This document shows positions 13,721-16,441 of a stretch of DNA of 16,441 nt, in pieces. The notes below the pieces were generated by a model. That model was not told where the DNA came from and did no database searches. It was given only the letters and a program-made list of their open reading frames with translations. How positions within the stretch are numbered: the stretch's first letter is position 1; every line of letters starts with the position of its first letter. Origin of the DNA: JABIFK01 sp047619225 (GTDB lineage Bacteria > Latescibacterota > UBA2968); NCBI GenBank assembly GCA_047619225.1, contig JBLHJX010000107.1:1-16441 (forward strand), given 5' to 3'. The position numbers and the translations under genes are program-made.

Positions 13721-14824
13721 TTAAGTATTTTGTGAGCGCCGTACGCGTGCGGGTGTGTGATCAGCGTGAATTTCACTGGAGAGAATTTTTAGGCTGCGAT
13801 CTGCTATGGGTAAGTTGATTCGTTTGCCCCCTTGGCGGTGTGATTCGCGAAGGGCAATTGCGATTTCGAGCGCTTTGAGTGCGTCTTCACCCGAGCAGCG
13901 TGGGGGGTGGTTGTTTTCTATGGCACTGATGAGGTCGTTCACAATGGTAATGCCCATACCTTCGGGGCGTGCCGGTTGGGGAAAGGGCGAACGTGCACTG
14001 AGTCCACGTCCTCTTGGGCCGCCAGGTACATTTTGTAGCAGTTCAAATTCGAGGGCATTGGGCGAGGTTCGCACGCGTTTTTTGGTGCCAATGATGTCAA
14101 ACTCCCACGCGGCAACTCCCGTAGGCATGCCGCGCATAAAGGCGCGGACCCCGTTGTCAAAAACAAGATAGCCGTTGCCCATGAGGTCGTCGTCTGTGGC
14201 GGCTTTTTCGTCTGATTCCATTTCCCCAAAGACCCAGGTCACGTCGCCGCCTGCAAGGTAGCGGATGGTGTCAATAGCGTGGCTGCCGTTGTGAGACAAA
14301 CCGCATTGTGTGTAGGCGGTGATTTGGAGGATGTCGCCGAGTTCGCCGTCTTCGATCATTCGGCGGGTTTCTGCAAAGGAAGAATGGTACCGACGTGCAC
14401 AATTGACAGCGAGTGCCACGCCTTTTTCATTGCACGCCTGAACCATCTTGTCAGCGTCTTCAAGGCTGAGTGCCAGCGGTTTTTCTGCCCAAATCCCTTT
14501 AACACCCGACGCAACAATATCAAGCAATATCTGGGCGCGAATCCTTGCCGTGGTGGCAATGCTGACAATGTCAGGTTTTTCTTGCGCGAGTAATTCTCGG
14601 TGGTCGCTGTAAAGGTGATCAGATGGTATACCCCAGCGTTCACCAAATATGGTGCGCTGTTCATCGTGCGGATCTGCACCTGCAATGAGATCGATTTGTG
14701 GGTGTGCATCATATGTAGGCGCGTGGCAATAAGGGAGAACGATAGATCCCCCCTGCTCAATTTCATCATCAAAAGTGCTCCCCATACGACCCAATCCTAT
14801 TACAGCTGCCCGATATGTGCCCAT
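13721..14824 (-). CDS. Gfo/Idh/MocA-family NAD(P)-dependent oxidoreductase
   Basis: From the ATG at 14824 the product is 367 residues. It starts with a Rossmann fold (AAVIGLGRMGS, 6-16), then carries the family EKP signature (WAEKPLAL, 112-119, K115), NCARRYH (141-147) and GSHAIDTIRYL (180-190), in which H182 and D185 are likely catalytic. A beta-sheet domain with GVAAWEFDIIGTKKRVR follows. Members oxidise or reduce sugars, inositols or sugar acids with NAD(P). The ATG at 14839 gives five extra residues, but AGGGA sits at the right distance before 14824, and the GTYRAAVIG start fits the fold. It is 85 bp downstream of purD and 11 bp upstream of the PepSY-TM-like pair. Cytoplasmic; substrate unknown. 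Confidence 0.9.
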   Translation of the reverse strand: MGTYRAAVIGLGRMGSTFDDEIEQGGSIVLPYCHAPTYDAHPQIDLIAGADPHDEQRTIFGERWGIPSDHLYSDHRELLAQEKPDIVSIATTARIRAQILLDIVASGVKGIWAEKPLALSLEDADKMVQACNEKGVALAVNCARRYHSSFAETRRMIEDGELGDILQITAYTQCGLSHNGSHAIDTIRYLAGGDVTWVFGEMESDEKAATDDDLMGNGYLVFDNGVRAFMRGMPTGVAAWEFDIIGTKKRVRTSPNALEFELLQNVPGGPRGRGLSARSPFPQPARPEGMGITIVNDLISAIENNHPPRCSGEDALKALEIAIALRESHRQGGKRINLPIADRSLKILSSEIHADHTPARVRRSQNT

Positions 14825-14879
14825 AACAATCCCTATCATTTTGGAGCCTGATAATAAAGAAAATTCACGATACGAATTC

Positions 14880-14906
14880 CACCCCCTTTTAGGGGGCCGG
14901 GGGGTG
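14880..14906. repeat. Two mutually exclusive GC-rich hairpins in the purD to Gfo/Idh/MocA gap
   Basis: CCCCCT (14882-14887) and AGGGGG (14891-14896) form one hairpin with a TTT loop. CACCCCC (14880-14886) can instead pair with GGGGGTG (14900-14906). Neither is followed by a U-tract on the minus strand. They could slow or protect the transcript after purD, but no regulatory role is shown. Confidence 0.4.
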
Positions 14907-14909
14907 CCT

Positions 14910-16190
14910 TTACCCGTCTAACCGCGCAAGCACCCGATGCCCAATGTCGCGGCGATAGTAGTGGTTTTTGAAGTTGATTTTTGAAACGGCTTCGTAGGCT
15001 TTGTCAATTGAGGCTTTGATGTCATCACCAACGGCGTTGACTGCCAGTACGCGGCCCCCATCGGTGACCAGTTGACCGTCTTTGATTCCGGTGCCTGCGT
15101 GAAAGACGGTGACGTCACCAAGTGCTTCGGCTTCTTCAATACCTGAGATGGGAAATCCTACTTCATGGGCGACGGGGTATCCGCCAGAGGCCATCACCAC
15201 GGTGGTGGCTGCGCGCGTGTCGAGTTCAATGTTGAGATCGGCCACGGTGCCATTACACACGGCGGTGATGACGTCCATGAGATCGGTTTTCATGAGTGAG
15301 AGCACGGCTTGGGTTTCGGGGTCACCCATTCGGCAGTTAAATTCGATGACTTGGGGGCCGTCTTTTGTGACGATGATCCCGCCAAAGAGAATGCCTTTGT
15401 AGGGACGTCCTTCTTTTGACAAGGCATCTACGGTGCGTTTCATGACGCGTTCTACGATGTCGTCAAAAAGTTCGGGGGTGATGATGGGGGCTGGGGCATA
15501 GGCACCCATGCCACCCGTGTTTAAACCGACGTCGCCTTCGTCAATGGTTTTATGGTCTTGAGCGGGCATAATACAAACGATGTCTTTGCCGTCGGTAAAA
15601 CCGAAGATGGACGCTTCTTCGCCTTCAAGAAGGCCCATTGCAACAAGCTTGTCACCTGAGGTGCCAAATTTGTGGTCAACGAGAACTTCGTCAACCGTTT
15701 TGTAAGAGTCTTCGAGCGTTTTGCAATAGATAGCACCTTTGCCTGCTGCGAGACCGCTGACTTTGAGATACAGAGGGTGTTGCCATTCCTTGAGCTGGTT
15801 TTTGGCGACATCCGCATTCGTATAGGTTTCAAAAGGGGCCGTGGGCACATTGTACTTGTGCATGATTTCCAGTGCATAGTCTTTGTCGGCTTCAATTTGT
15901 GCGGCTTTTTGTGTGGGCCCAAAAACGGTGAGGCCGCGTTCTTCGAAAAGGTCTACAATGCCCGCATCCAAGGGTCCTTCGGGGCCTATGATGGTGATGT
16001 CGATGTTTTCTTTTTGGGCAAAGTCTGCAAGACCTTCTAAATCGCTATCGGCAATGTCAATGCACTCAGCATATTGCGCCATGCCGGGGTTGCCAGGAGC
16101 CGCGTAAAGTTTGGTTATTTTGTCACTTTGTGCAAGTTTCCAAACAAAGGCATGTTCACGCCCGCCTTTGCCAACAACGAGAACTTTCAT
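14910..16190 (-). CDS. purD: Phosphoribosylamine--glycine ligase (GAR synthetase)
   Basis: The 426-residue protein joins glycine to phosphoribosylamine using ATP, the second step of de novo purine synthesis. Motifs in order are VVGKGGREHA (5-14), the PPi-like loop APGNPGM (31-37), IIGPEGPLDAGIVD (67-80), the ATP-grasp loop YLKVSGLAAGKG (141-152), MPAQDHKTIDEGDVGLNTGG (208-227) followed by MGAYAP, and the metal-binding EFNCRMGDPETQ (283-294). Length is normal. The ATG at 16190 follows AGGAG nine bases upstream. It lies 93 bp after the GHMP-kinase gene. No purH, purN or purL is nearby, and purE is three genes downstream, so the usual purine cluster is not kept. Cytoplasmic. Confidence 0.97.
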   Translation of the reverse strand: MKVLVVGKGGREHAFVWKLAQSDKITKLYAAPGNPGMAQYAECIDIADSDLEGLADFAQKENIDITIIGPEGPLDAGIVDLFEERGLTVFGPTQKAAQIEADKDYALEIMHKYNVPTAPFETYTNADVAKNQLKEWQHPLYLKVSGLAAGKGAIYCKTLEDSYKTVDEVLVDHKFGTSGDKLVAMGLLEGEEASIFGFTDGKDIVCIMPAQDHKTIDEGDVGLNTGGMGAYAPAPIITPELFDDIVERVMKRTVDALSKEGRPYKGILFGGIIVTKDGPQVIEFNCRMGDPETQAVLSLMKTDLMDVITAVCNGTVADLNIELDTRAATTVVMASGGYPVAHEVGFPISGIEEAEALGDVTVFHAGTGIKDGQLVTDGGRVLAVNAVGDDIKASIDKAYEAVSKINFKNHYYRRDIGHRVLARLDG

Positions 16191-16283
16191 GAGGGATCTC
16201 CTGAATCAACACGGTAAAATTGATTGGTTATGAGATAATGTTAAACGGCTTCAATCCGCCAAGCTTGTTTTATCAAGGGGATT

Positions 16284-16441
16284 TTATTGCTCCCAAACGC
16301 GCAACCCAAATCGGCTCAGGTAAATGGGTATGTTTTTGAATAGGGGATTGTCTGATTCGATCTCGCGGATCATGGCTCGTTTTTCTGAGGCGTTTTCGCC
16401 ACAAAGTAAAGTGAGCGATCCACCGTCTCCACCGGCACCGT
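16284..16441 (-). CDS. GHMP-family kinase, C-terminal fragment (5' end outside window)
   Basis: On the minus strand the last 52 codons of a gene enter from the right edge and end in TAA (16286-16284). The peptide begins GAGGDGGSLTLLC, the glycine-rich motif 3 of GHMP small-molecule kinases, which lies near their C-terminus, and ends FGLRVWEQ. Relatives phosphorylate sugars such as heptose 7-phosphate, fucose or galactose, or mevalonate-type substrates; the fragment is too short to choose. It is 93 bp upstream of purD and may share its transcript. Confidence 0.75.
   Translation of the reverse strand, partial: GAGGDGGSLTLLCGENASEKRAMIREIESDNPLFKNIPIYLSRFGLRVWEQ

Noticed and set aside
1..16441. 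CRISPR array, tRNA, rRNA, insertion sequence
   Set aside because: I saw no regularly spaced repeats, no tRNA or rRNA-like sequence, no transposase motif and no terminal inverted repeats.

Overview
The window looks like a bacterial chromosome fragment of intermediate GC with two large blocks of opposite polarity. The gene content (two phytanoyl-CoA dioxygenase-like proteins, an unexported Cys-type sulfatase, a mandelate-racemase-type enzyme, a Gfo/Idh/MocA oxidoreductase and an alpha/alpha-toroid protein) recalls uncultured marine or sponge-associated lineages such as Poribacteria or Latescibacterota. This is an inference from gene content only; there is no rRNA or tRNA gene here to anchor taxonomy.

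Left block, + strand (1-6544). The C-terminal part of a PHP-domain phosphoesterase ends at 854. After it come a stop-free in-frame stretch of unknown meaning, a strong intrinsic terminator (1043-1077) and a leader with a 13-bp direct repeat. A compact five-gene unit follows: enolase-superfamily enzyme (1164-2324), COMT-type SAM methyltransferase (2473-3486), PhyH-type Fe(II)/2-oxoglutarate oxygenase (3510-4364), sulfatase (4374-5654, GTG start) and a second PhyH-type oxygenase (5684-6544). The last four are 9-29 bp apart. Together they suggest that one small molecule is hydroxylated, O-methylated and desulfated, possibly with a dehydration or racemisation of an acid sugar. The substrate is not evident from the sequence.

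Middle, - strand (6545-7947). A 99-residue DUF1232 protein lies tail-to-tail with the left operon with no base between the two stop codons. The only visible terminator for the + operon sits 300 bp further on, in the leader of this antisense gene. Next comes a toxin-antitoxin pair (AbrB-type antitoxin and PIN-domain toxin, overlapping by 19 bp) with a recognisable promoter, then about 360 bp of AT-rich intergenic DNA holding several dyads.

Right block, - strand (7948-16441), read from right to left: GHMP-kinase C-terminus (partial), purD, a Gfo/Idh/MocA oxidoreductase, two tandem PepSY-TM-like paralogues, purE, a possible short ORF, a seven-helix membrane protein, an alpha/alpha-toroid (heparinase-like) protein, and an MFS transporter joined to it by an ATGA overlap. 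Two purine genes are therefore dispersed among membrane and carbohydrate genes, and no purK is seen. I see no CRISPR array, insertion sequence, tRNA or rRNA. The most notable items are the methyltransferase-oxygenase-sulfatase-oxygenase cassette, the overlapping convergent transcription at DUF1232, the unexplained in-frame ORF after purE, and the coupled toroid-transporter pair.
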